From: JAVKSM01 sp039583705
GTDB taxonomy: Bacteria; Actinomycetota; Actinomycetes; Mycobacteriales; Pseudonocardiaceae
Reading direction: 5' to 3'
DNA length: 7,005 nt
Assembly (NCBI GenBank): GCA_039583705.1
Contig: JAVKSM010000138.1
Coordinates: 1 to 7,005, forward strand
The position numbers were made by a program, and so were the translations under genes. The notes under the pieces are model-generated. The model was not told the DNA's origin and ran no database searches. It saw only the letters and a list, made by a program, of their open reading frames with translations. Numbering within the stretch: position 1 is the first letter of the stretch; each line of letters opens with the position of its first letter. This document shows positions 1 through 6,004 of the stretch, one piece after another.

Positions 1-930
1 CAGGGCGAGACCGACCCGCAGCGCCAGGCCCTCGGCGAGCGCGACGTCGTCGTCGCTGTAGAGCTCCGGCGACGCCGAGCTGGCCGACAGGACGCCCAGC
101 GTCCGGCCGTGAGCCACCAATGGCACCACCAGCGTCGCGGTGATCCCGGCCGCGCCCAGCAGGTCCGCGGTCCGCTCGTCCGGGACGAGGGCCCTACCTC
201 GCTCGTCCGCCGGCACCGACACGATCTCCGGACGGCCGGTGGCCAGCGCCCGGTGCACCGGCGAGCCCGGTGACGGCGGCAGGGCCAGCAGCGCGTCGGC
301 CAGCTCGGCGTACCCGGGCTCGGAGTGCGCCACCGCTGCCCGGTGCAGCGACCCGTCGGGCGTCACCAGTCTGATGACGCACAGCTCGCCCAACCGCGGG
401 ACGGCCAGCTCGGCGGCACGGTGCAACGTGTCTGTCTCATCGAGCGACGACTCGAGCAGCACCGGGCCGATCCCGGCCAGGAAGGCGGCGTGGCGCGCCG
501 CCCGCACCGTCCCGGTGATCTCGTAACCGGTGAGCACGAGCCCCCCGATCGTGCCGTCCCCGGTGCGACGGGGCAGGCAGGACACCGCGAAGAAACGCTC
601 CCGCAGCGTGGCGCCGTCGCGCAGCAGCACGCGGTGCTCCGGGTCGTGGTGGGGCTGCCCACCGGCGTAGACCCGGTCCAGCAGTTCGAGGCGACCCGCG
701 GCGAGCCGCTCCGGGATGACCTCGCGCACCGGGCGTCCGACGACGTCGTCGTGACCCAGCAGCCGCCAGGCGGCCAGGTTGAGCATCTCGACGACGTGCC
801 CGGGGCCGCGGGTCACGCAGACGGCGAACGGAACCGCCGTGAGCAACGCAGCGGTGTCCGTGTCTGCGGTGTCCATATCTGCGGCGTCCATACCTGCGGT
901 CTCGGACGGCTGCGGCGGATCACCGGCCAT
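1..930 (-). CDS. PAS-GAF sensory protein, C-terminus beyond the window
   Basis: An open frame runs without a stop from ATG at 930 to the left edge, giving 310 residues. After a 25-residue Asp/Thr/Ala-rich leader made by a 15-bp repeat, residues ~28-145 read as a PAS domain (AVPFAVCVTRGP at the start, then NLAAWRLLGHDDVVGRPVRE, and ending GGLVLTGYEITGTV). Residues ~150-310 read as a GAF domain (ESSLDETDTLHRAAELAVPRLGE; VVPLVAHGRTLGVLSASS; DDDVALAEGLALRVGLAL). In actinomycetes PAS-GAF proteins usually end in a PP2C/SpoIIE phosphatase or histidine-kinase module; that part is outside the window, so the output activity is unknown. The protein is soluble as far as seen. There is no good Shine-Dalgarno upstream of ATG 930. 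The internal ATGs at residues 14 and 19 are alternative starts inside the repeat. It lies 126 bp downstream of purD on the same strand, with no evident functional link. Domain calls are by motif recognition. Confidence 0.85.
   Translation of the reverse strand, partial: MAGDPPQPSETAGMDAADMDTADTDTAALLTAVPFAVCVTRGPGHVVEMLNLAAWRLLGHDDVVGRPVREVIPERLAAGRLELLDRVYAGGQPHHDPEHRVLLRDGATLRERFFAVSCLPRRTGDGTIGGLVLTGYEITGTVRAARHAAFLAGIGPVLLESSLDETDTLHRAAELAVPRLGELCVIRLVTPDGSLHRAAVAHSEPGYAELADALLALPPSPGSPVHRALATGRPEIVSVPADERGRALVPDERTADLLGAAGITATLVVPLVAHGRTLGVLSASSASPELYSDDDVALAEGLALRVGLAL
851..900 (-). repeat. 15-bp tandem repeat, 3.3 copies, in the PAS-GAF 5' end
   Basis: Three 15-bp units (851-865, 866-880, 881-895) plus a 5-bp partial copy are read in frame. 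They encode the degenerate pentapeptide series MDAAD-MDTAD-TDTA. They form the unstructured leader before the PAS domain and supply two in-frame ATGs that could act as alternative starts. The units differ at a few bases, so the repeat is not brand new. Confidence 0.85.
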
Positions 931-936
931 CGGGTG

Positions 937-942
937 AGCCTA
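937..942 (-). promoter_or_regulatory. Possible -10 box for leaderless PAS-GAF transcript
   Basis: On the minus strand TAGGCT (consensus TANNNT) ends 6 nt before ATG 930. That is the distance expected if transcription starts at or beside the A of the start codon. It would fit the absence of a Shine-Dalgarno sequence. No convincing -35 hexamer is visible 17-19 nt further upstream, so this is a weak call. Confidence 0.3.
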
Positions 943-950
943 GTGTCACG

Positions 951-993
951 GAAGCGAAGTCCTCATCCCATCGACGTGAAGATACTTCGCTTT
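951..993. repeat. Inverted repeat upstream of PAS-GAF gene
   Basis: GAAGCGAAGT (951-960) and ACTTCGCTTT (984-993) are complementary at 9 of 10 positions, with a 23-nt spacer. The arms are ~33 bp apart centre to centre (about three helical turns), in the 126-bp gap between the purD stop and the PAS-GAF start. They could be paired operator half-sites for the PAS-GAF promoter or a weak hairpin after purD. There is no run of T, and the arms are less GC-rich than their surroundings. Confidence 0.5.
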
Positions 994-1020
994 CAGGGCA
1001 CCAGTGGTTCGCCCGGACCC

Positions 1021-1058
1021 TCGTCGTTGTCGTCGCTGTCGTCGTCGCCGCCGTTGTC
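1021..1058. repeat. Imperfect TCG/GTC trinucleotide tract after purD
   Basis: A degenerate trinucleotide run (TCGTCGTTGTCGTCGCTGTC and onward) begins at the purD stop and extends into the purD-PAS-GAF gap. On the minus strand it reads as GAC/AAC triplets. It contains no gene or hairpin; it looks like a simple-sequence expansion. Confidence 0.6.
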
Positions 1059-2325
1059 AGGAGCCGACCGGGACGGCAATGTCGCCGCGGGCCGCCCGCA
1101 GCGCGATGTCGGTGCGGGCATGCCCACCTACCAGGTGCACACCCGAGAGCCGGCGGTAAGCCTGGGCACGGGCAGCCGCCAGGTCCACCCCGGTGCCGAC
1201 GACCGAGAGCACGCGGCCGCCAGCCGAGACGACCGTCCCGTCGTCGCGGCGGCGGGTGCCGGCGTGCAGCACACCGTCGGCCTCGGCACCGCTGATCGGG
1301 TCGCCGGTGCGCGCGATTCCCGGGTAGCCCTCGGCGGCCAGGACGACCGCCACCGCCGCGCCGGGCGCCCAGTCCAGCGGCGGGTGGGCGGCCAGCGTGC
1401 CGGCGGCGGCGGCGGCTAGGAGCCTCGCCAGCGGGGTGCGGAGCAACGCGAGCACCGCCTGGGCCTCCGGGTCGCCGAACCGGCAGTTGAACTCCACCAC
1501 CGCAGGGCCGTGCGCGGTGAGCGCCAGGCCGACGTAGAGCACCCCGGAGTACGGGCAGCCCCGCGCGGCCATCTCGCCGAGCACCGGCACCACGATCCGC
1601 GCGAGGACGTCGTCGACCAGCCCGGGGTCGGCCCACGGCAGCGGCGCGTAGGCGCCCATCCCGCCGGTGTTCGGACCGGTGTCCGCGTCGCCCAGCCGCT
1701 TGAAGTCCTGCGCCGGCAGCATCGGCACCACCGTGGCGGAGTCGACCAGGCAGAACAGCGACGCCTCCGGACCGTCCAGGTAGGACTCGACCAGCACGCG
1801 GCGGCCGGCGTCGAGCACGGTCAGGGCGTGGGCCCGCGCCACCTCGACGTCCCCGGTGACCACGACGCCCTTGCCGGCGGCAAGGCCGTCGTCCTTGACG
1901 ACGTACGGCGCGGCGAAGCGGGCCAGCGCCGCGTCGAGTCGGGCCGGGGTGTCGAGCACCTCGGCCCGCGCGGTGGGCACCCCCGCCGCCGCCATGACCT
2001 CCTTGGCGAAGGTCTTCGAGCCCTCGATGCGAGCCGCGGCGGCCGACGGCCCCACGCAGGCGATCCCCTCGGCGCGCACGGCGTCCGCGGCACCTGCCAC
2101 CAGCGGGGCCTCGGGGCCGACGACGACGAGGTCGGCCCGCCACTCCCGGGCCAACCGGGCCACCGGGTCGGGTCGCCCTGGGTCGGCCAGTGGAAGCTGC
2201 TCGGCCAGCGCCGCGGTGCCGGCGTTGCCCGGGGCGCACGCCAGCGCGGTCAGTGCCGGGTCGGCCGCGAGCCCCAGCGCGAGGGCGTGCTCCCGGGCAC
2301 CGGAACCGACGACGAGGACGCGCAT
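1057..2325 (-). CDS. purD: Phosphoribosylamine-glycine ligase (GAR synthetase)
   Basis: Catalyses the second step of de novo purine synthesis in the cytoplasm: 5-phosphoribosylamine + glycine + ATP give glycinamide ribonucleotide, ADP and Pi. The 422-residue product is full length for the family. The N-terminal Rossmann-like domain begins MRVLVVGSGAREHAL (residues 1-15). The ATP-grasp core shows GPEAPLVAG (70-78), VKDDGLAAGKGVVV (143-156), the glycine-rich DTGPNTGGMGAYAP (215-228) and VVEFNCRFGDPEAQ (276-289), which carries the metal/ATP ligands. The C-terminal domain ends in the usual GVHLVGGHARTDIAL (395-409). The start is ATG 2325, where the conserved MRVLVVGSG begins. No Shine-Dalgarno precedes it, so the transcript may be leaderless or nearly so. 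It is a single gene here, divergent from the methyltransferase fragment and 2.3 kb from purA on the same strand but separated by plus-strand genes, so it is not in an operon with purA. Confidence 0.98.
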   Translation of the reverse strand: MRVLVVGSGAREHALALGLAADPALTALACAPGNAGTAALAEQLPLADPGRPDPVARLAREWRADLVVVGPEAPLVAGAADAVRAEGIACVGPSAAAARIEGSKTFAKEVMAAAGVPTARAEVLDTPARLDAALARFAAPYVVKDDGLAAGKGVVVTGDVEVARAHALTVLDAGRRVLVESYLDGPEASLFCLVDSATVVPMLPAQDFKRLGDADTGPNTGGMGAYAPLPWADPGLVDDVLARIVVPVLGEMAARGCPYSGVLYVGLALTAHGPAVVEFNCRFGDPEAQAVLALLRTPLARLLAAAAAGTLAAHPPLDWAPGAAVAVVLAAEGYPGIARTGDPISGAEADGVLHAGTRRRDDGTVVSAGGRVLSVVGTGVDLAAARAQAYRRLSGVHLVGGHARTDIALRAARGDIAVPVGS

Positions 2326-2334
2326 GGCGCTGGG

Positions 2335-2365
2335 AGGCTACCCGATCACACGAGCCGGGTGTCGA
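2335..2365 (-). promoter_or_regulatory. Putative purD promoter
   Basis: Minus-strand TAGCCT (2335-2340, TANNNT type) lies 9 nt upstream of ATG 2325. TCGACA (2360-2365), one base off TTGACA, lies 19 nt further upstream. Spacing is at the long end for a housekeeping sigma factor. The start point would fall at or just before the start codon, matching the lack of a Shine-Dalgarno. Confidence 0.35.
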
Positions 2366-2411
2366 CGTAGCACCAGCGCCAGGTCTCCGTGTAGCTGTTG
2401 GCTGCTACGTC
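2364..2411. repeat. 9-bp inverted repeat with structured 30-nt spacer upstream of purD
   Basis: GACGTAGCA (2364-2372) and TGCTACGTC (2403-2411) are exact complements around a 30-nt spacer. Inside the spacer CAGC (2374-2377) can pair with GCTG (2394-2397). A competing pairing joins GCACCAG (2370-2376) to CTGGTGC (2415-2421), which would break the first stem. It sits at the purD promoter and near the point where the methyltransferase fragment loses its homology. It could be a regulator site, a folded RNA or the trace of a mobile element end; nothing decides between these. Confidence 0.55.
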
Positions 2412-3552
2412 TGTCTGGTGCAGCCACAACACGCACGACCGTGTCGACGGTGTCGACTCGCTTGGGGCCGGTCGTACTGGTCGAACGCTGCGGCGGGCCT
2501 ACGGCCCCGGCTACGTCGTCACCCAGGTCGATGACGGTGTTCCGGCCGGCCCGCAGGGGCGGGGTCGGGTGGCGACCAGTTCGGCCTCCCGTCCCGACAT
2601 CGTCGCCCTCATGCTGACCGCCGGGCACGTCGAGCCGGGGATGCGGGTGTTGGAGATCGGCACCGGCACCGGCTACACCGCCGCGCTGCTGGCCCACTAT
2701 CTCGGCGCCCGGAATGTGACCAGCGTCGAGGTCGACCCGATCCTGGCGGTCCGGGCTCGCGCCGCGCTGGAGCGCGCCGGTTATGGCGAGGTGAGGGTGA
2801 TAAGCGGTGACGGTGCCCGTGGGTGGGCCGAGGGGGCGCCGTTTGATCGGGTGCTGTCCACCGTCGCCGCGCCCCGGGTGCCGTATGCGTGGGTGGCGCA
2901 GACCCGCTCCGGTGGGCTGGTGCTCACCCCGTGGGGCAGCGCCTATGAGCCTGCCGGGCTGCTGTCGCTGAGCGTTGGGCCTGACGGTACCGCCGGCGGG
3001 GGTCTGGTCAACACCACGATCTCCTTCATGCCGCTGCGCGAGCAACGGATCCGCCGGCCCACGGTCGCGGAGGTGGTGCGTGACACCGACGTTCCCGACG
3101 TGGGTGACACCGATCTGCACGCCTGCCACCTGTGTAACGACGATGAGGACACACTTTTCGCGATCGGGTTTCAGGTTCCCGGTTGCCACTGGCACTACGA
3201 GCCCGCCGCCGACGGGGACGACCGCTGGTCGGTGTGGTTCCTCGACGCGGGTTCCCGCTCCTGGGCGCGTTTTGACTACCAGCCCGACACCCGGCGCTGG
3301 CCGGTGCACCAGTACGGGCCGCGGCGGCTGTTCGACGAGGTCACCGCCGCCTACCAGCGGTGGGATCAGGCTGGGCGGCCGCCGGTCACGCAATGGTGTT
3401 TCACCATCACATCGGACGGACAGCGGGTGGAGTTGACCGACGCCCAGATCAAGGACGTGAAAGGTGGGGCTGGGGGTTCCCGCGGTGACCACGCCGCCGC
3501 GGCCGGCGAGCCCCACGTACTCCCGCCGCGTGTGGCCGGTTGTCCTGGCTGA
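2398..3552 (+). pseudogene. N-terminally truncated PIMT-like methyltransferase of RiPP (graspetide/FxLD) type
   Basis: SAM-dependent O-methyltransferase related to protein-L-isoaspartate methyltransferase. Relatives in ATP-grasp and FxLD peptide clusters methylate the modified precursor. Residues ~34-75 match the end of the PIMT lead-in (AYGPGYVVTQVDDG, then TSSASRPDIVALML). VLEIGTGTGY (84-93) is SAM motif I, and VTSVEVDP and GDGARGW follow. The family-type C-terminal domain includes YGPRRLFDEVTAAYQRWDQAGRPP (306-329, read in two parts) and FTITSDGQRVEL. Intact relatives have roughly 70-100 residues before YxxxYVVTQ with a VPRHxFVP-like motif. Here only 38 unrelated residues precede it, the only start is TTG 2398 directly after a stop at 2392, and no Shine-Dalgarno is seen. 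Residues ~348-384 look like read-through past the normal end. No precursor or ATP-grasp ligase is nearby. It is probably a remnant; a divergent functional short form is less likely. Confidence 0.7.
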
Positions 3553-3557
3553 AGTCG

Positions 3558-3773
3558 TTATCCGGTGAGCCCGGCTTGTTTGATGTCCCGGGCCTTGACC
3601 AGCGGGGTTTGCGCGCCGTCCCGGTCGCCCGGGTCGAGGTGGGCGCGGGCGGTGTTGGTGTGGACGGCGCCCATCCGGGCGGGCGGTAGGCCGGTGTCGC
3701 GACACACACCGGCCCGGCGCGCCAACGCCGCCTGGGTGATGCCACGCGCCTTGCGCAACTCGGGGACCCGCGC
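3558..3773 (-). pseudogene. Collapsed XRE/HTH-TPR transcriptional regulator remnant
   Basis: The minus-strand frame reads ARVPELRKARGITQAALARR then AGVCRDTG, the first helices of an XRE-type HTH. At about 3690 it continues directly into LPPARMGAVHTNTARAHLDP and GDRDGAQTPLVKARDIKQAG, then TAA at 3558. The second part resembles the C-terminal tetratricopeptide region of the ~400-residue actinobacterial XRE-TPR regulators. The middle of the protein, including HTH helix 3 and most TPRs, is missing, so this looks like an in-frame internal deletion. No ATG or GTG start is available upstream in frame, only TTG 3758 inside the HTH. It would not make a working DNA-binding protein. Genes of this type are common near actinobacterial RiPP and secondary-metabolite clusters, which fits the neighbouring methyltransferase fragment. 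The TPR assignment is by pattern recall. Confidence 0.6.
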
Positions 3774-3871
3774 CCCACCAGAGGCACAAGACGTCCGGAT
3801 CGAATGCCAGCCGCCGCGGGCGGTGTGGTGATGAGCGGACTGGTCAACTGGCTGGCCGCACGGTGGCGAGG

Positions 3872-3892
3872 CGCCCGCCGCCGCGGCGGGCG
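3872..3892. terminator. GC-only 9-bp hairpin, terminator-like
   Basis: CGCCCGCCG (3872-3880) pairs perfectly with CGGCGGGCG (3884-3892) around a CCG loop. There is no following U-tract, as is common for actinobacterial hairpins. It could simply reflect extreme GC composition. Confidence 0.35.
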
Positions 3893-3904
3893 GGCGAGGA
3901 CGGT

Positions 3905-3930
3905 GGACGGGAGCTATCGGCTCTCCGTCC
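3905..3930. terminator. 10-bp bulged hairpin, terminator-like
   Basis: GGACGG and GAGC (3905-3914) pair with GCTC and CCGTCC (3920-3923 and 3925-3930) around a TATCG loop, with one bulged T at 3924. With the hairpin just upstream, it may insulate the lipoprotein gene from the degraded region on its left. Confidence 0.35.
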
Positions 3931-4059
3931 GGCTCGGGTGAGAGACGCCGGTGTGTCGTTCTCCGCCGGTATTGTCGACGAGGTGGACGTCGTCGTGCTC
4001 GTCGTCCTCGCGCCGGTGAGGTGAACGGCGTACCGTTTCCGAGGTTTCGAAGGATTTGG

Positions 4060-4064
4060 GGAGG
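4060..4064 (+). promoter_or_regulatory. Shine-Dalgarno of the lipoprotein gene
   Basis: GGAGG, within GGGGAGGG, lies 8 nt before ATG 4073. It is the strongest ribosome site in the window and fixes the start of this gene. Confidence 0.75.
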
Positions 4065-4072
4065 GCTTCCTC

Positions 4073-4624
4073 ATGGTGGCGAGGCTCGGGCTGAGCACGC
4101 GCACGCGAGTGCTGCTGATCGGGGTCGTGCTGGTGGGGCTGGTCTCGGCGGCTGCGTGCGGTCCGAGATCCTCGGGCTCGGCGGCCGCGCCGGCGGCGCC
4201 GAGCGGGGCGTGTCAGCAGGTGGGCAGCGTGAGGTTCGACAAGACGAAGTTCGTGCTGCATGCCGGGCTCGCCTTCGGTGCCTTCCATCACTTCATCTAC
4301 GCGCCGTACAGGGCGGGGCACCTGCACGGTGTCGCCGCGCTGACCAAGGCCGGGCTGGCGGGCCTTTTCACCGTGCACGAGTTGAAGCTGGCCAAGGCGG
4401 ATGCCGAGTCCTCGCCGACGCTGTGCCACCTCGCCGCCCCGTTCGACAAGGCCAGCGCGGCGATCAGCAACTCGGCCAGCACGATCAAGAGCGGCAGGGC
4501 GAGCAGCCAGAACATCGAGGGCCTGAACAACGACGTCAACGCGGTGCAACGCGGTGCGCAGGCTGACGGGGTGCCCGCACCGGACCAGGTCCCGAGCGAC
4601 TCGCAGCTTGCCCACGGCGGCTGA
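4073..4624 (+). CDS. Probable lipoprotein of unknown function
   Basis: A 183-residue protein. Residues 1-12 are basic, 13-24 are hydrophobic (VLLIGVVLVGLV), and SAAAC places a lipobox-like cysteine at 29; the -3 residue is Ala rather than Leu, so the lipobox is weaker than usual. A Gly/Ser/Ala/Pro linker runs to ~45. The mature domain starts GACQQVGSVRFDKTKFVLHA, continues through the helical GLAFGAFHHFIYAPYRAGHL, and ends in a polar Ser/Asn-rich region. C47 and C118 could form a disulfide. It is histidine-rich (H63, H72, H73, H83, H85, H102, H119). I recall similar FDKTKFVLHAGLAFGAFH proteins in other Pseudonocardiales, without a known function. It is expected on the outer face of the membrane. 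The ATG at 4073 is supported by GGAGG at 4060-4064, 8 nt upstream. It is convergent with purA, 58 bp from its stop. Confidence 0.85.
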   Translation: MVARLGLSTRTRVLLIGVVLVGLVSAAACGPRSSGSAAAPAAPSGACQQVGSVRFDKTKFVLHAGLAFGAFHHFIYAPYRAGHLHGVAALTKAGLAGLFTVHELKLAKADAESSPTLCHLAAPFDKASAAISNSASTIKSGRASSQNIEGLNNDVNAVQRGAQADGVPAPDQVPSDSQLAHGG

Positions 4625-4641
4625 CCATCGCGGCTTGCCGC

Positions 4642-4672
4642 CGGGCGGGCCGATCGCGGGGCGGCCCGCCCG
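4642..4672. terminator. Bidirectional hairpin terminator between lipoprotein gene and purA
   Basis: CGGGCGGGCCG (4642-4652) and CGGCCCGCCCG (4662-4672) form a perfect 11-bp all-GC stem with a 9-nt loop. It lies in the 58-bp gap between two convergent genes, where it can serve both. No U-tract follows on either strand. Confidence 0.6.
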
Positions 4673-4682
4673 CGGGACGGGC

Positions 4683-5957
4683 CTACCGCAGGACGGTCGC
4701 GTGCCGACCTGGACCGACCCCGATCGCGGAGACCGGCGCCCCGGACAGCTCCTCCAGGCGCCGCACGTAGTCCCGGGCGGGCACCGGCAGGTCATCGAAC
4801 GTCCGGCAGCCCGACAGGTCCTCCCACCAGCCCGGCAGCTCCTCGTACACCGGCACCGCGTGGTGCACCTCGGACTGGGTCATCGGCATGTCGGGCACCC
4901 GCTTGCCGTCGACGTCGTAGGCCACGCAGACCGGCACCCGCTGCAACCCGGACAGCACGTCGAGCTTGGTCAGGAACAGGTCGGTGATCCCGTTGACGCG
5001 CACCGCGTAACGGGCGACCACGGCGTCGAACCAGCCGGTGCGCCGGGCCCGTCCGGTCGTCACGCCCACTTCGCCGCCGGCTTTGCGCAGGTGCTCGCCC
5101 ATCGCGTCGTGCAGCTCGGTGGGGAACGGTCCGGATCCCACCCGCGTGGTGTACGCCTTGAGGATCCCGATCACGCGGCTGATCCGCGTCGGCCCGATGC
5201 CCGAGCCCGCGCAGGCGCCGCCGGCTGTCGGGTTGGAGGAGGTGACGAACGGGTAGGTGCCGTGGTCGACGTCGAGCAGGGTGCCCTGCGAGCCCTCCAG
5301 CAGGACCGTTTCGTCACGCTCCAGCGCCTGGTTGAGCAGCAGCCTGGTGTCGGCGATGCGGTGCGCGAAGTGCTCGGCCTGCCCGAGCACGGTCTCGATG
5401 ACCTCCTCGGGGCGCAGCGCTCGCCGGTTGTAGACCTTGACCAGGATCTGGTTCTTCAGCTCCAGGGCCGCCTCGACCTTCTGCCGCAGGATCTTCTCGT
5501 CGAGCAGGTCCTGCACCCGCACCCCGACCCGGGAGACCTTGTCCTGGTAGGCCGGACCGATGCCACGGCCGGTGGTGCCGATCCTGGCCTTGCCCAGGTA
5601 ACGCTCGGTCACCTTGTCGATCGCCACGTGGTAGGGCATGATCAGGTGCGCGTCGGCGGAGATCACCACGGGGTGGGTGTCGACGCCCCGGCCCGCCAGG
5701 CCGGCCAGCTCGTCGAGCAGCACGCCAGGGTCGACGACCACGCCGTTGCCGATGACGTTGGTCACGCCGGGGGTGAGGATCCCGGACGGAATGAGGTGCA
5801 GCGCGAAATCCTGCCCGTCGGGCAGCACGACGGTGTGCCCGGCGTTGTTGCCGCCCTGGTAGCGGACCACCCACTGGACCTGGCCGCCGAGCAGGTCGGT
5901 CGCCTTGCCCTTGCCCTCGTCGCCCCACTGGGCACCGATCAGGACGATCGCGGGCAT
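4683..5957 (-). CDS. purA: Adenylosuccinate synthetase
   Basis: Joins IMP and aspartate using GTP to form adenylosuccinate, the first committed step from IMP to AMP, in the cytoplasm. The 424-residue product is the normal length. Visible signatures are IGAQWGDEGKGKATDLL (7-23) with catalytic D13, GGNNAGHTVV with H41 (35-44), the IMP loop GTTGRGIGPAYQDK (127-140), EGSQGTLLDVDHGTYP (221-236), the SSNPTAGG segment (240-247) and VTTGRARRTGWFD (299-311), which covers the aspartate-binding loop region. All expected catalytic residues are present. The ATG at 5957 is chosen over an upstream TTG (5969): MPAIVLIGAQWG is the family start, and GGAG (5964-5967) sits 6 nt upstream. It is divergent from the 6005 gene, with 47 bp between the start codons, so promoters must overlap or lie within coding sequence. 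Confidence 0.98.
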   Translation of the reverse strand: MPAIVLIGAQWGDEGKGKATDLLGGQVQWVVRYQGGNNAGHTVVLPDGQDFALHLIPSGILTPGVTNVIGNGVVVDPGVLLDELAGLAGRGVDTHPVVISADAHLIMPYHVAIDKVTERYLGKARIGTTGRGIGPAYQDKVSRVGVRVQDLLDEKILRQKVEAALELKNQILVKVYNRRALRPEEVIETVLGQAEHFAHRIADTRLLLNQALERDETVLLEGSQGTLLDVDHGTYPFVTSSNPTAGGACAGSGIGPTRISRVIGILKAYTTRVGSGPFPTELHDAMGEHLRKAGGEVGVTTGRARRTGWFDAVVARYAVRVNGITDLFLTKLDVLSGLQRVPVCVAYDVDGKRVPDMPMTQSEVHHAVPVYEELPGWWEDLSGCRTFDDLPVPARDYVRRLEELSGAPVSAIGVGPGRHATVLR

Positions 5958-6004
5958 GTGAGACTCCAACGGTGGGCTCCTGGGGACGGGCTGAGGGTAG
6001 CCGA

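Larger units (their letters stand above)
3774..4072. other. Gene-free interval before the lipoprotein gene
   Basis: No convincing coding region is seen. A 36-codon ORF (3831-3941, +) has a basic product, no clear ribosome site and a strong hairpin inside it, so it is not called. The interval holds two GC-rich hairpins (3872-3892 and 3905-3930), a GTC-rich stretch near 3973-4010, and the leader of the lipoprotein gene. TACCGT at 4031-4036 could be a -10 box for that gene, but no -35 partner is visible. Confidence 0.5.

Noticed and set aside
851..900. Short repeats as a possible CRISPR array
   Set aside because: Units are 15 bp, contiguous and in frame, with no spacers.
325..1419. 364-codon plus-strand ORF opposite the PAS-GAF gene and the purD end
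   Set aside because: Antisense shadow that crosses an intergenic gap; no domain pattern.
920..2239. 439-codon minus-strand ORF in a second frame of purD
   Set aside because: Out-of-frame shadow of purD, Arg/Gly-rich; purD itself is unambiguous.
2346..2432. 28-codon minus-strand ORF ending NSYTETWRWCYVDTRLV
   Set aside because: Aromatic-rich tail looks peptide-like, but there is no ribosome site, the GTG start is arbitrary and it coincides with the inverted repeat near the purD promoter.
2338..3789. 483-codon minus-strand ORF opposite the methyltransferase
   Set aside because: Shadow frame with low-complexity Pro/Gly/Arg composition; only its short HTRREYVGLAG stretch may be meaningful and is reported separately.
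3831..3941. 36-codon plus-strand ORF (MSGLVNWLAARWRG start)
   Set aside because: No clear ribosome site, Arg/Gly-rich, and contains two hairpins; not distinguishable from chance, and it does not resemble a graspetide precursor.
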